From Desulfolucanica intricata (GTDB taxonomy: Bacteria; Bacillota; Desulfotomaculia; Desulfotomaculales; Desulfofarciminaceae), in the NCBI RefSeq assembly GCF_001592105.1, contig NZ_BCWE01000008.1:124001-188000 (forward strand): DNA of 64,000 bases, read 5' to 3'. Below are positions 36,184-44,902 of the stretch, piece by piece. The first letter of the stretch is position 1; the number at the start of each line of letters is the position of its first letter. Below the pieces are notes generated by a model, which saw nothing but the letters and a program-made list of their open reading frames with translations, was not told the DNA's origin and did no database searches. Made by a program: the position numbers and the translations under genes.

Positions 36184-37266
36184 ATGCCGGTTATAAAAAA
36201 TTTTGCTCCTTCATGGTTTGCTAGTGTAATGGGTACTGGAATTGTTGCTTTGACCAGTTATTTTTATGGTACAAATTTTTCTTTACTACAAGGCTTAGGA
36301 AATACTATTTTATTTTTAAATATTTTTTTATTTTTCTTTCTACTCATTCCTTGGATTTTAAGATTTATTTTTTATAGAGAGCAAGCTCTTTTAGATTTGA
36401 AGGAACCTGTGATAGGTCAATTTTATGCTACGATGCCCATCGCTTGTTTGGTAGTAGCTGCTGATTTACTTGTTATTGGTATTCATAACATGAATATTAG
36501 TTTAGCAATTATAATGGCAAAAGGATTCTGGGTATCCGGAGCAGTGATAGCCTTAATATTTTCAATTATTATTCCTTTACAAAACTTTATTAACAAGAAA
36601 GTACTGATTGAAAGTATAAATCCGGCTTGGTTTATGCCTCCGGTTAGTTTAATAGTAATACCGATTCCCGGGGCAAAGCTAATTTCTTATTGGCCGAACG
36701 ACTGGCAGCAGGCAATGCTCATTTTTAATTATGTTTCCTGGGGTAGTGGTTTTTTCCTTTTTCTATTTTTAGAAGCTATCTGCTTATATCGTTTAATCTG
36801 TGGTTCACCTTTACCGGGTAAATTAGCTCCTACCGTCTGGATTAATTTAGGCCCAATTGGTGCAGGTACAATTGCTCTTTTAAATTTAGGTTCTGCTAGT
36901 GCCCCTGTTTTAGGCGTACATGTAGTACCGGTCTTAAACTTACTTGCTCTTTTCCTGTGGGGTTTTGGTTTCTGGTGGTTTATTTGTGCTCTTTGTTTAA
37001 CTGTTTACTATATAAATCGGAATAACATGCCATTTACATTGTCATGGTGGGCTTTTACATTTCCACTAGGTGCCTACTCAGGGGCTACATATTTAATATC
37101 TAGTTATTTAAAATCCCCAGCAGTTAATAACTATGGATTTTTATGTTATTTATTATTACTTGTTTTTTGGTCTATTGTTCTAATAAGAACTATAGTAGGA
37201 GTTATTAGGAAAGAATTTTTTCCTAATCTTAGGTGTGAGAAGCATAATACCAATTTACCAGGCTAA
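36184..37266 (+). CDS. TDT/SLAC1-family transporter
   Basis: A 360-residue membrane protein with ten helices. It opens NFAPSWFASVMGTGIVALTS, typical of the TehA/Mae1/SSU1 tellurite-resistance/dicarboxylate transporter family. The substrate may be tellurite, sulfite, malate or another anion; sequence alone does not say. Its position after a PocR-AraC regulator suggests induction by a small metabolite. The start at ATG 36184 follows AAAGGACGGTGGG at a slightly long spacing. It ends before a bidirectional terminator. Confidence 0.82.
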   Translation: MPVIKNFAPSWFASVMGTGIVALTSYFYGTNFSLLQGLGNTILFLNIFLFFFLLIPWILRFIFYREQALLDLKEPVIGQFYATMPIACLVVAADLLVIGIHNMNISLAIIMAKGFWVSGAVIALIFSIIIPLQNFINKKVLIESINPAWFMPPVSLIVIPIPGAKLISYWPNDWQQAMLIFNYVSWGSGFFLFLFLEAICLYRLICGSPLPGKLAPTVWINLGPIGAGTIALLNLGSASAPVLGVHVVPVLNLLALFLWGFGFWWFICALCLTVYYINRNNMPFTLSWWAFTFPLGAYSGATYLISSYLKSPAVNNYGFLCYLLLLVFWSIVLIRTIVGVIRKEFFPNLRCEKHNTNLPG

Positions 37267-37343
37267 GAAAGGTAATTTAGTAGATGGCAAAGGTTTTAAG
37301 CTTTACACCAGATGTATCTAACAAGAAACACTTAACAGCAGAA

Positions 37344-37373
37344 AACCCCTGTAAATTTAATTTTACAGGGGTT
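37344..37373. terminator. Bidirectional terminator
   Basis: AACCCCTGTAAA and TTTACAGGGGTT form a 12-bp stem around six bases, between convergent genes. Confidence 0.8.
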
Positions 37374-37440
37374 CAAAGTATCTATATTTCCCGATGAAAG
37401 AGGATATATTTCTTGCTAAAAAATAAAGGGAGAAACAAGT

Positions 37441-38601
37441 TTATCCAAGACTTTCTTTTAAGATTTCACTGATATCTTTTACAGCCATAACATCGTCTTT
37501 ATTCTTGGTTTTAACACTGTCCTCAAACATTACTACGCAATAAGGGCAGGCAGTTACCACATAATTAACTTCTTTAGCGGAAGCTTCATCAACCTTAGCG
37601 TCGCTAAAACGCATATGGGCTTCTGTTTCCATCCAGATTCTTGAGCCGCCGCCACCACAGCAGAGGCTGTCATTTTTGTTGTTGTCAAATTCCAAAACTT
37701 CTAAATCCGGAACAGCAGTCATAAGTTCACGAGGAGCATCAAAAATCTGGGCGTGACGTCCAAGGTAGCAGGGTTCGTGGTAAATAACCTTCTTAGCAAC
37801 GGAATTAGCAAAGTTTAATTTGCCGTCTTTAGCAAGTTGATTAATAATTTCGGTGTAGTGATATACTTCATATTCACCGCCAAAGGCCGGGTATTCATTC
37901 TTAAAGGTATAATGACAGTGTGGTGAAGTGGTAATAATTTTCTTAACACCTTTGCTGTTGAACAGGTTAACATTATGTTCGGCTAACGCTGAAAAAGCAT
38001 CTTCAGCACCAATCTTACGAATGGATTCCCCACAGCATTTTTCTTCTGCTGACAGTACCCCAAAGCTGACTCCGGCTTTTTTCAGCATTTCAGCAATGGA
38101 CTTGGCAATCTTTTGGCTGCGGGAATCAAAGGCGGAAGTGCAGCAGACGTATAGCAGATACTCGGTTTCTTCAGTAAACGCAGGTACATCGGCTTCTTTA
38201 GCCCAGTTTTCACGCTTGCTTTTATCCTGGGACCAGGGGTTGCCCTGACTGTTAATGCTGCCGACTACCGCTTTCAAGTTCTTAGGCATGGCACCGGATT
38301 CACATATCATACTGCGCATAACCCGTACAATATTGGGAATTTTAACTCCTCGCGGGCAGCGGGTAGCACAATGGTTGCAGGTAGTACAGGCAAAAAGGAT
38401 GTCATCACTTTCGTAACCTTCGTAGCCCATTCGACCCATGTGCATCATTTCGCGAATTGTAAATTCACTGCCTACTCGTTTCCAGGGGCAGGTGGCAACA
38501 CAAACGCCGCATTGCATGCATTGAGTAATATCTTCTCCACCATATTCCACAATAACATCCTTTATCTCAAACATTGGTATTCTGGCTTCAACTTCTGACA
38601 T
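37441..38601 (-). CDS. HdrD/GlpC-like iron-sulfur oxidoreductase subunit
   Basis: A 386-residue soluble protein with two [4Fe-4S] motifs (CMQCGVCVATCP, CTTCNHCATRCP) and two CCG domains (VCCTSAF...KCCGES...SPHCHYTF and EPCYLGRH...LCCGGGGS...ACPYC). This is the heterodisulfide-reductase D type used in electron transfer to disulfides, menaquinone or flavoproteins. No partner (HdrA, EtfAB, membrane subunit) is adjacent, so the partner is unknown. I start at ATG 38601, six bases after GAGGAGGAG; an ATG at 38622 lies upstream of that site. Confidence 0.85.
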   Translation of the reverse strand: MSEVEARIPMFEIKDVIVEYGGEDITQCMQCGVCVATCPWKRVGSEFTIREMMHMGRMGYEGYESDDILFACTTCNHCATRCPRGVKIPNIVRVMRSMICESGAMPKNLKAVVGSINSQGNPWSQDKSKRENWAKEADVPAFTEETEYLLYVCCTSAFDSRSQKIAKSIAEMLKKAGVSFGVLSAEEKCCGESIRKIGAEDAFSALAEHNVNLFNSKGVKKIITTSPHCHYTFKNEYPAFGGEYEVYHYTEIINQLAKDGKLNFANSVAKKVIYHEPCYLGRHAQIFDAPRELMTAVPDLEVLEFDNNKNDSLCCGGGGSRIWMETEAHMRFSDAKVDEASAKEVNYVVTACPYCVVMFEDSVKTKNKDDVMAVKDISEILKESLG

Positions 38602-38659
38602 AGATGTCTCCTCCTCACTCATAAGTACATTTACATTAAACGAAAATGATAAATATTTA

Positions 38660-38810
38660 TAATCTTTTTAGTCACTAAAAGGTGACTTTCTAATAATTAC
38701 TCACAGGGCTTAACGCCTAAGATCCCCTTTCACCGGGTTATTACTGAATCCGACAGATAGGTTTTTCTAACATCACCTCCCTGGCTATTGTTTGAAGCAA
38801 TAGTTATTAA
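38660..38810 (-). promoter_or_regulatory. Possible structured leader of the Fe-S gene
   Basis: Three small hairpins precede the gene on the minus strand: CTATTG/CAATAG (38785-38803), GGC/GCC near 38710, and GTCAC/GTGAC (38671-38686). None has a T run. No known riboswitch was recognised. Confidence 0.3.
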
Positions 38811-38943
38811 AATAACATGCATTGTTTTAAATAAAACTTAAGTATATAAAACTTCCCCAACTGCTTGAAAAATCCTGCTTTATAAGTTAAAAAATCTTAT
38901 ATATGTCGTTAATAGCAGTATGTTAGAAAGGATTTAATTTAAA

Positions 38944-38974
38944 TTTGTTTAAACAAACAAAAAAATGTTATTAT
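38944..38974 (+). promoter_or_regulatory. Promoter with overlapping palindrome for the hydrolase gene
   Basis: TTGTTT (38945-38950), an 18-base gap and TATTAT (38969-38974) resemble a sigma-A promoter. The -35 lies in a perfect 14-bp palindrome TTTGTTTAAACAAA (38944-38957), a possible operator. Confidence 0.45.
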
Positions 38975-39000
38975 GTAAAAGGAAAATTTGAGGTGAAAAA

Positions 39001-39792
39001 ATGAAAAATATAACAATCTCCATCATTCAGTTTCTGAGAACAAAAAATGATCCGGAATATAACCTGGATGCGATGAGACAGTATTTACGAGAGGTTAAAA
39101 AAGAAAGTGATATTATTCTCATGCCTGAGGGGTGGGCGGGAACCAAAATTTTTGATATGCTGTCCTATATTCGTATTTTGGAAAAACTGGTTGGAGAGTT
39201 GCCTCATGAGAATTGCCTTTTAGTAGCCGGTGCTCACTATGTGTCTGACGGTGACCGGGTTCTTTCTCGGGGAGCTTTTGTTCTGCCAGGTTTTGAGGTG
39301 AAATATTTTGAAAAGCAATTTCCTTCCAACGCTATAAAGGAGAGGCAGTTTGTTTCACGCGGTGGTCCCTTACCGGTAATTGAGCACAGTGGTGTTAGGA
39401 TGGGTGGCGTAGTTTGTGTTGATTTATTTTACCCGGAGATAGTGAGGGGACTGGCCTTAAGAGGCGTAAAACTGGTGTTTAACCCGGCCAATATTCCTGG
39501 CTCCAGGATGTCCCTGTGGCAGAAGTTAGGGGTAGCCCGGGCCTGTGAAAATACAGTCTTTGTGGCTATGGCTAATAATACAGGTACCGCCTATCCGGAC
39601 GGGCGTGCGGTTACCGGAGAAAGTTTTATTGCCTTTCCCGGTGGAGATACTATTTATTCCTGCGGCCCGAAGCCGGGTGTTTTTAAATTTACTGTTGATT
39701 TGGAAGAAATTGATAGAGCGAGACAGCGCTGGCGCTACTTGGAGGATATTATCGGGGAAAGAAAAAGGGTGGAAAGGTGGTACTCCGTGTGA
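39001..39792 (+). CDS. Carbon-nitrogen hydrolase (nitrilase superfamily)
   Basis: A 263-residue enzyme with the Glu-Lys-Cys triad: Glu in IILMPEGWAG, Lys in YFEKQFPSN, Cys in GGVVCVDLFYPE. The following GVKLVFNPANIPG and ARACENTVFVAMANNTG are family-typical. It hydrolyses a non-peptide C-N bond (amide or ureide); the substrate is unknown. ATG 39001 follows GAGGTG. Its last codons overlap the start of the radical SAM gene, so the two are co-expressed. Confidence 0.85.
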   Translation: MKNITISIIQFLRTKNDPEYNLDAMRQYLREVKKESDIILMPEGWAGTKIFDMLSYIRILEKLVGELPHENCLLVAGAHYVSDGDRVLSRGAFVLPGFEVKYFEKQFPSNAIKERQFVSRGGPLPVIEHSGVRMGGVVCVDLFYPEIVRGLALRGVKLVFNPANIPGSRMSLWQKLGVARACENTVFVAMANNTGTAYPDGRAVTGESFIAFPGGDTIYSCGPKPGVFKFTVDLEEIDRARQRWRYLEDIIGERKRVERWYSV

Positions 39793-40742
39793 AGGAAAAA
39801 AGCACCCGTTACAGGCAGTACTCAGAGCATTTGGTAAAAAAGTTTGGTGAAAAGGTATACAAGTTACCGGTAAATTTACCGGGTACTTGCCCAAACCGTG
39901 ACGGAAAGGTAGGGCGGGGAGGCTGCATATTTTGTGATGAAGAGGGTGCCGGGTTTGAATGTTTGTCCAACAGCCTGTCGGTTAAAGAACAGCTTGCAGA
40001 AAATAAGACCTTTTTCAAAAAACGTTTTAATGCACATAAATTTATCGCTTATTTCCAGGCCTTTACAAACACTTATCTGCCGTTAGAGCAGTTTACGGAG
40101 AATATGCGGGCCGCGTGTATTGACCCGGATATAGTAGGAATTTCCGTTTCTACCCGCCCGGATTGTGTCAATGATGCTTATCTCGATTTTTTACTAAATC
40201 TCCAACAAGAGAGAGGTAATCTGGATATTAATATTGAACTGGGCTTGCAAACAGTTAACTACCATACTTTAAAGAAAATTAATCGAGGGCACACTTTGGC
40301 TGAATTTGTAGACGCGGTTAGTAGGATTAAGAGCCGTAATTTTGAGATTTGTGTACACCTTATTTTAAATCTTCCCTGGGACAATTTAACGGATGTGATT
40401 GAAAACGCCAAACTACTTTCCGCCCTTAAGGTAGATTACGTAAAGTTACATTCTTTGTATGTAGTAACAAACACTCCGCTGGGGGACATGTACCGGCGGG
40501 GAGAGTTTACTCTTATTTCCCTAGAGGAATATATTAAAAGAGTGGGTACCTTTTTGGAGTATTTAGATCCTGAGATAGTTATCCAGCGCCTGGTAGGAAA
40601 GGGACCCCAGGAAAGGACTCTGTTTAATAACTGGGGTACCAGTTGGTGGCGGATCAAGGTAATGGTGGAGGATTATCTTGAGGAGAAAAATACATATCAG
40701 GGTAGATACTTTGATTATCTGAACGGTAAGGCTTTAAGGTAA
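39789..40742 (+). CDS. YhcC/YtqA-type radical SAM protein (TIGR01212)
   Basis: A 317-residue protein. NLPGTCPNRDGKVGRGGCIFC carries the first cluster cysteines with the longer spacing typical of this family. Then follow GISVSTRPDCV, IELGLQTVNYHTLKKINRGH and VKLHSLYVVTNT. Function is not firmly established; family members are thought to modify RNA. GTG 39789 follows AAAGGTGG and overlaps the previous stop (GTGTGA). It ends at a terminator. Confidence 0.88.
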   Translation: MKEKSTRYRQYSEHLVKKFGEKVYKLPVNLPGTCPNRDGKVGRGGCIFCDEEGAGFECLSNSLSVKEQLAENKTFFKKRFNAHKFIAYFQAFTNTYLPLEQFTENMRAACIDPDIVGISVSTRPDCVNDAYLDFLLNLQQERGNLDINIELGLQTVNYHTLKKINRGHTLAEFVDAVSRIKSRNFEICVHLILNLPWDNLTDVIENAKLLSALKVDYVKLHSLYVVTNTPLGDMYRRGEFTLISLEEYIKRVGTFLEYLDPEIVIQRLVGKGPQERTLFNNWGTSWWRIKVMVEDYLEEKNTYQGRYFDYLNGKALR

Positions 40743-40748
40743 AAGAAA

Positions 40749-40782
40749 AACCTCTGAAAATTTATTAATTGTTTCAGAGGTT
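40749..40782. terminator. Bidirectional terminator
   Basis: AACCTCTGAAA and TTTCAGAGGTT arms between convergent genes. Confidence 0.8.
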
Positions 40783-40824
40783 TATATATTTTGCTCTAAG
40801 TATTTTTAAGAGTCAAATGTTCTC

Positions 40825-41553
40825 TTACTCAGCGTCTTCAAACCATTCAACCTCGCCGGATTTGAGGAGGTATTTAGCACCTACTACGGTTAATTTACCG
40901 TTTTCTAAAGCATGTTCAACAATTGGGCTCTTCTCAAGTTCTGCAATAGTTGCTTTAATATTTTCGTCGATGGAATTGTTAATAAGGTCCTCTTCAGATG
41001 CGCCTGCGGCTTTGGCTTTTTCGACAGACGGTGCAATCTTCTGAACAATCGCACCAATACTTCCGGGTGCTTCTCCGCCTTCAACTGTTGCTGTAACCGC
41101 ACCGCATTTCTCGTGACCCAATACTACTAAAAGTGGAGTTTGGAGATGCTCAACAGCATATTCTACACTACCCATGGTAACCGAATCAATAATGTTGCCG
41201 GCATTGCGAATGGTAAAAATGTCTCCAAGACCTTGGTCAAACAGCAGTTCCGGTGGAACACGGGAGTCGGAGCAGCTTATTATTGTTGCAAAAGGTTTTT
41301 GACCTTCTAACAACTCCTGACGTCTTGTGTCTCCTAAATCTAGATTAGCTAATGCGCCCTCTGTATATCTTTTGTTGCCGTCAATAAGCAGCTGTTTGGC
41401 TTCATCAGCCGATGTGACTGTATCCGGTCTTTCGTAGACCGAATTGTCCCCGGAAGTACTCGCTGCCGGTTGGGAACTGCAGCCGGCCGATAATGCCAAT
41501 GAAAGGAGCAGTATTACCGAAAGAATATACCCCAGGTTCATCTTGTTTTTCAA
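40825..41553 (-). CDS. Beta-class carbonic anhydrase lipoprotein
   Basis: A 242-residue protein. The signal sequence ends in the lipobox LSAGC, so it is predicted to be lipid-anchored outside the membrane. The enzyme domain has zinc ligands in ISCSDSRVPPE and GHEKCGAV, plus IRNAGN. It interconverts CO2 and bicarbonate. TTG 41553 follows GGGAGGTG. The outside location is less usual than for cytoplasmic carbonic anhydrases and may serve bicarbonate supply or pH balance. The acetate-type transporter gene lies upstream on the same strand with a terminator between. Confidence 0.9.
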   Translation of the reverse strand: MKNKMNLGYILSVILLLSLALSAGCSSQPAASTSGDNSVYERPDTVTSADEAKQLLIDGNKRYTEGALANLDLGDTRRQELLEGQKPFATIISCSDSRVPPELLFDQGLGDIFTIRNAGNIIDSVTMGSVEYAVEHLQTPLLVVLGHEKCGAVTATVEGGEAPGSIGAIVQKIAPSVEKAKAAGASEEDLINNSIDENIKATIAELEKSPIVEHALENGKLTVVGAKYLLKSGEVEWFEDAE

Positions 41554-41695
41554 CTAAGACACCTCCCAAAAAAATAATATTTTGGCAATTCTGTATATTC
41601 TCTAAAATCCAACCGTTTCCTGCAAAGATAAAAAAATTTTTCCTTAGTATAAGGAAACCTTTTGATGGTATTATGAATTAAAAATAAACTGATAA

Positions 41696-41717
41696 AACCG
41701 CCCACTTAGGGGCGGTT
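41696..41717 (-). terminator. Terminator of the acetate-transporter gene
   Basis: AACCGCC and GGCGGTT arms; on the minus strand followed by TTATC. Short T run. Confidence 0.7.
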
Positions 41718-41726
41718 AATAATTAT

Positions 41727-42338
41727 TTATTTAAATATTCCAAATGGCCTGCCTACCGGCAAAAAGGTTTTTCCAAAATGAGTGTTTAAAACTGCTGCGG
41801 CAGAGGCATAGAAGGAGAAAATTGAAAGTATTAATTCAGAATAAGCGGCAAGATTATGGAAGAAATGTTCGTTGATACCGAAAGTGCTAAATGTTAACCC
41901 GATAAATAAGAAATCAATTAATACAAAAATAATAAATAAAACCTTGTGAGTTTCCATTGCGCCTATAGTCATATAGAGAGTAAAAATTAAATATCCTAAA
42001 AAAGCAAAACCTAACTGTTTGGCATCTACTGCAGCGGCTGCCTGAGCACCGAATACACCTAGTTGTGTTAACCAGCTCAGAGCTACAGAATACCAGAAGA
42101 ATGCATAAGCACCAAAGGCTGTAGCACCGAAGGTATTGTTATGTTTAAAATCTTTCAAGGAAGCTAGCAATTGGGCACTTGCTCCCAGGAAAATTGCCCA
42201 AGGAACAACAAAGGAAACTCCGTCGGTCCAGCCCAATTTCTGTGAACTTGCTACCAAAGTGACCATGGCCAAACCGAATAAGCCAATTGCACTGGGATCT
42301 GCATTAACCTGCTTAACATGAGTTACTCCGGATTTCAA
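41727..42338 (-). CDS. GPR1/FUN34/YaaH (SatP) acetate-type transporter
   Basis: A 203-residue protein with six helices. It opens NADPSAIGLFGLAMVTLV, matching the family NPAPLGLxGFA start, and FGATAFGAYAFFWYSVAL resembles the conserved GGT.FGSYG.FW region. Family members carry acetate or succinate. TTG 42338 follows GGGGGAATT. An acetate channel is fitting for an organism making or using acetate. It is monocistronic. Confidence 0.85.
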   Translation of the reverse strand: MKSGVTHVKQVNADPSAIGLFGLAMVTLVASSQKLGWTDGVSFVVPWAIFLGASAQLLASLKDFKHNNTFGATAFGAYAFFWYSVALSWLTQLGVFGAQAAAAVDAKQLGFAFLGYLIFTLYMTIGAMETHKVLFIIFVLIDFLFIGLTFSTFGINEHFFHNLAAYSELILSIFSFYASAAAVLNTHFGKTFLPVGRPFGIFK

Positions 42339-42672
42339 TTTTAATTCCCCCTTTTTTAAAGTAAGCGGGTGATTTTATAGGATAATAATTATAAGTGCAT
42401 TAAAAAAATGGTATCTTCGATCACCTCCAGCAACAAAAATATTGTGTTGTAACTATTGCCGGTTAATTTATGTGAATGTTGCATATAGTCAGAATATTTT
42501 AAATAAAGTTACGTTTATTATATTGACTTTTAGGTAAGAGTCAACAGATAAGTCCTGAAAAGCCGGAAAATACGGATGAATGGTATGACACAAAAATAAC
42601 AAAACCCAATACCAATAATAAGGATGCATAATAACATATTTTTTATCCATTAATACATATATATAATCTACA

Positions 42673-42756
42673 TTGACAATAAAATAAAACCTATTTAACA
42701 TTAACTTAACAAAACTATAACCTACTTAACAAAATCTTGCTGTAGTATTATATAAT
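42673..42756 (+). promoter_or_regulatory. TTAACA repeats and promoter before the 104-residue gene
   Basis: TTAACA occurs at 42695, 42706 and 42726, with a degenerate ATAACC at 42717. Spacings of 11, 11 and 9 bases resemble a PhoP box. Two promoter options overlap it: TTGACA (42673) with TAACAT after 17 bases, and a TATAAT at 42751. No other element was seen in 42339-42672. Confidence 0.4.
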
Positions 42757-42791
42757 AGTAAATTAAATTAAATTAATGGGAGGAATGTACT

Positions 42792-43106
42792 ATGGCTGTG
42801 AATGCTTTTGAATCGGTACGTTCTTTGTTAGGAAGTAAAATTGATATTGCAAGGATTAAGGCCTCCCAGAATAAGGTTTATACTGATGGGAGAGTAGCCC
42901 AAATCAAACTGCCTATAGGTCAGGCGCATGTAAACATAGTATCTATGGTGCATCCTTACAATTCGAGAACAGCCTCGGTAATTAAGATTGAACCGGTTGC
43001 AAGTGAGCGGGAAATTCAATCAGTAGGTTTTGTTAAACAGATTAGTGATTTTATTGAGCAGTATAAAATCCGTAAAGGAAGAAAATCAAAAAAGGCTATC
43101 TCATAA
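42792..43106 (+). CDS. Conserved-looking 104-residue protein of unknown function
   Basis: A soluble protein with an N-terminal helix (NAFESVRSLLGSKIDIARI), a beta-rich middle (VAQIKLPIGQAHVNIVSMVH), another strand (ASVIKIEPVA) and a basic C-terminus (KIRKGRKSKK). ATG 42792 follows GGGAGGAATG. It has strong TTAACA-type upstream repeats and a strong terminator, so it is a real, individually controlled gene. No family recognised. Confidence 0.6.
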   Translation: MAVNAFESVRSLLGSKIDIARIKASQNKVYTDGRVAQIKLPIGQAHVNIVSMVHPYNSRTASVIKIEPVASEREIQSVGFVKQISDFIEQYKIRKGRKSKKAIS

Positions 43107-43139
43107 AAAGCCCACCGGTATTTTATTTCGGTGGGCTTT
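43107..43139 (+). terminator. Rho-independent terminator
   Basis: AAAGCCCACCG and CGGTGGGCTTT arms, the latter merging into a short T run. Confidence 0.85.
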
Positions 43140-43302
43140 AAAAGGTTTTTGGGGAATTAATTAAACAAACCTATGAATTTCCGGTATGGAATAAGTGATA
43201 ACGGTTAAAAAACTGCACTTAATATATTCTTAAGATTAATTAATTTAAAGAAGAGCAATTATGATAGCTTCATTTTGCATACGTTTCTTATATAATTAAG
43301 CC

Positions 43303-43332
43303 CCTGCATTATAAAGTAAATGCAGGTTTTTT
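43303..43332 (+). terminator. Orphan terminator upstream of lpdA
   Basis: CCTGCATT and AATGCAGG arms with a T6 tail, but no gene lies between it and the preceding terminator at 43139. Confidence 0.75.
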
Positions 43333-43491
43333 GTGATTTACCAAAGCATTACTTGACAAATTCCGGGGGTAATAAGTAAAATTTTTGTCGAAAGTTGTAA
43401 TCACTACTAAGTTATTAACCGTTTGTATGATAATATTGAAACGGTGAAAACTATTCCAAAGTTGATATGAGTCTATAGGGGGCGTGAAATA

Positions 43492-44868
43492 ATGACCTAC
43501 AAAGCTGTAGTTATAGGTGGTGGTCCCGGCGGTTATGTAGCTGCCATTAGAATAGCCCAGCTGGGCGGAAAGGTAGCCGTCGTAGAAAAGGACAAATTAG
43601 GCGGGACCTGTTTAAATAGAGGCTGTATCCCCACCAAATCACTGATTGCTGCGGTAGATAAGCTAAAAGCTGTGGAGGATGCGGCTGAATTTGGTATTGA
43701 AGTTAATAAACCGGTAATTGATTTTGGCAAAGTCCAGGCCAGAAAAGCAGAAGTGGTAGAAAAGTTGGTTAGTGGTATTAACTTTTTATTTAATAAAAAT
43801 AAAGTCGAGCTTTTTACAGGTATTGCTAAAATTAAAGCACCCGGTGTGGTGGAAGTTGAGCACAACGGTGAGAACCGGGAACTGCAGTGTGAAAATATTG
43901 TGATTGCCACCGGCTCCAGTCCGGCTTTAATCAAAGCCTTAGGTTATAACGGAAGCACCATCATCACCAGCGAAGAAGCCTTACAGTTAAATAAAGTACC
44001 CAAAAGCCTTCTGATTATCGGTGCCGGTGTAATTGGTTGTGAATTTGCCCATATTTATGGTAGTCTGGGATCTGAGATAACAATGGTGGAGACAGTACCC
44101 AGTATTTTATCAATTCAGGATAAAGACATTTCCCGCCGTATGCATTCTATCTTTAAAAAGAAAAAGTTCAATATCAGAACCAATACAACAATTAAGAAGA
44201 TTGAAGAGGTGGACGGTGGTATCAAAGCAGAGTTAGAAAACGGTGACATCCTCACTGCTGAGAAAGCGCTAATTTCCATCGGCCGCACGCTCAATACCAA
44301 AAATCTGGGATTAGAAGAGGTTGGCATCGAATTTGGCGATCGAGGCCAGATTTTGGTTAATGACCAAATGCAGACCAATATAAAAGGTATCTATGCCATC
44401 GGTGATGTAATCATGAAGTACCAGTTAGCCCACGTGGCTTCAGCCCAGGGCATTGTTGCCGCAGAAAATATTATGGGTTTAGAGTCCACTATGGATTATA
44501 ATGCCGTTCCCAGCTGCATTTTCACCAGTCCCGAGATAGCCTCAGTAGGGATGACTGAGCAGCAGGTCAAAGATAAAGGTATACCGGTTAAGACCGGTAA
44601 ATTCAACTTTATGGCCAATGGTAAGGCCTTAAGCATGGGCGAAGGAGAAGGTTTTGTTAAGATTGTGACCAACGCTGAAACCGATGTAGTTTTAGGTGTT
44701 CATATCATAGGCCCCCATGCTTCCGATTTAATTGCTGAAGCTGCTCTGGCCGTTAAAAATGGTCTTACAGCTAAGGATCTGGCAACCACCATCCATGCGC
44801 ATCCCACTCTGGCTGAAGCAATCATGGAAGCTGCGGAGAATGTGCATGGCTTAAGTATTCATGGTTAA
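43492..44868 (+). CDS. lpdA: Dihydrolipoyl dehydrogenase
   Basis: A 458-residue flavoprotein. FAD-binding GGGPGGYVAAIRIAQLG, the redox-active disulfide GGTCLNRGCIPTKS, NAD-binding IIGAGVIGCEFAHIY, FAD region IYAIGDV, and the C-terminal His-Glu pair HAHPTLAEAIMEAA. It re-oxidises the dihydrolipoyl arms of 2-oxoacid dehydrogenase or glycine cleavage complexes. ATG 43492 follows TAGGGGGCG. lipB and lipA follow directly, making a lipoate synthesis-and-use unit; no E2 or GcvH gene is nearby. Confidence 0.95.
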   Translation: MTYKAVVIGGGPGGYVAAIRIAQLGGKVAVVEKDKLGGTCLNRGCIPTKSLIAAVDKLKAVEDAAEFGIEVNKPVIDFGKVQARKAEVVEKLVSGINFLFNKNKVELFTGIAKIKAPGVVEVEHNGENRELQCENIVIATGSSPALIKALGYNGSTIITSEEALQLNKVPKSLLIIGAGVIGCEFAHIYGSLGSEITMVETVPSILSIQDKDISRRMHSIFKKKKFNIRTNTTIKKIEEVDGGIKAELENGDILTAEKALISIGRTLNTKNLGLEEVGIEFGDRGQILVNDQMQTNIKGIYAIGDVIMKYQLAHVASAQGIVAAENIMGLESTMDYNAVPSCIFTSPEIASVGMTEQQVKDKGIPVKTGKFNFMANGKALSMGEGEGFVKIVTNAETDVVLGVHIIGPHASDLIAEAALAVKNGLTAKDLATTIHAHPTLAEAIMEAAENVHGLSIHG

Positions 44869-44902
44869 ATTCATGCTGGTGGGTGTTAAGGAGTGATTTT
44901 TA

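Noticed and set aside
38741-38773. Ten-codon frame MLEKPICRIQ in the leader of the Fe-S gene
   Set aside because: GGGAGGTG directly abuts the ATG with no spacing, and ten codons give no means to judge coding.
42489-42701. Minus-strand 70-codon frame upstream of the acetate transporter
   Set aside because: No ribosome site; it overlaps the TTAACA promoter region of the opposite strand and reads as AT-biased non-coding sequence.
43140-43302. Small RNA gene before the orphan terminator
   Set aside because: No convincing promoter with proper spacing was found, so it is kept as an observation, not a feature.
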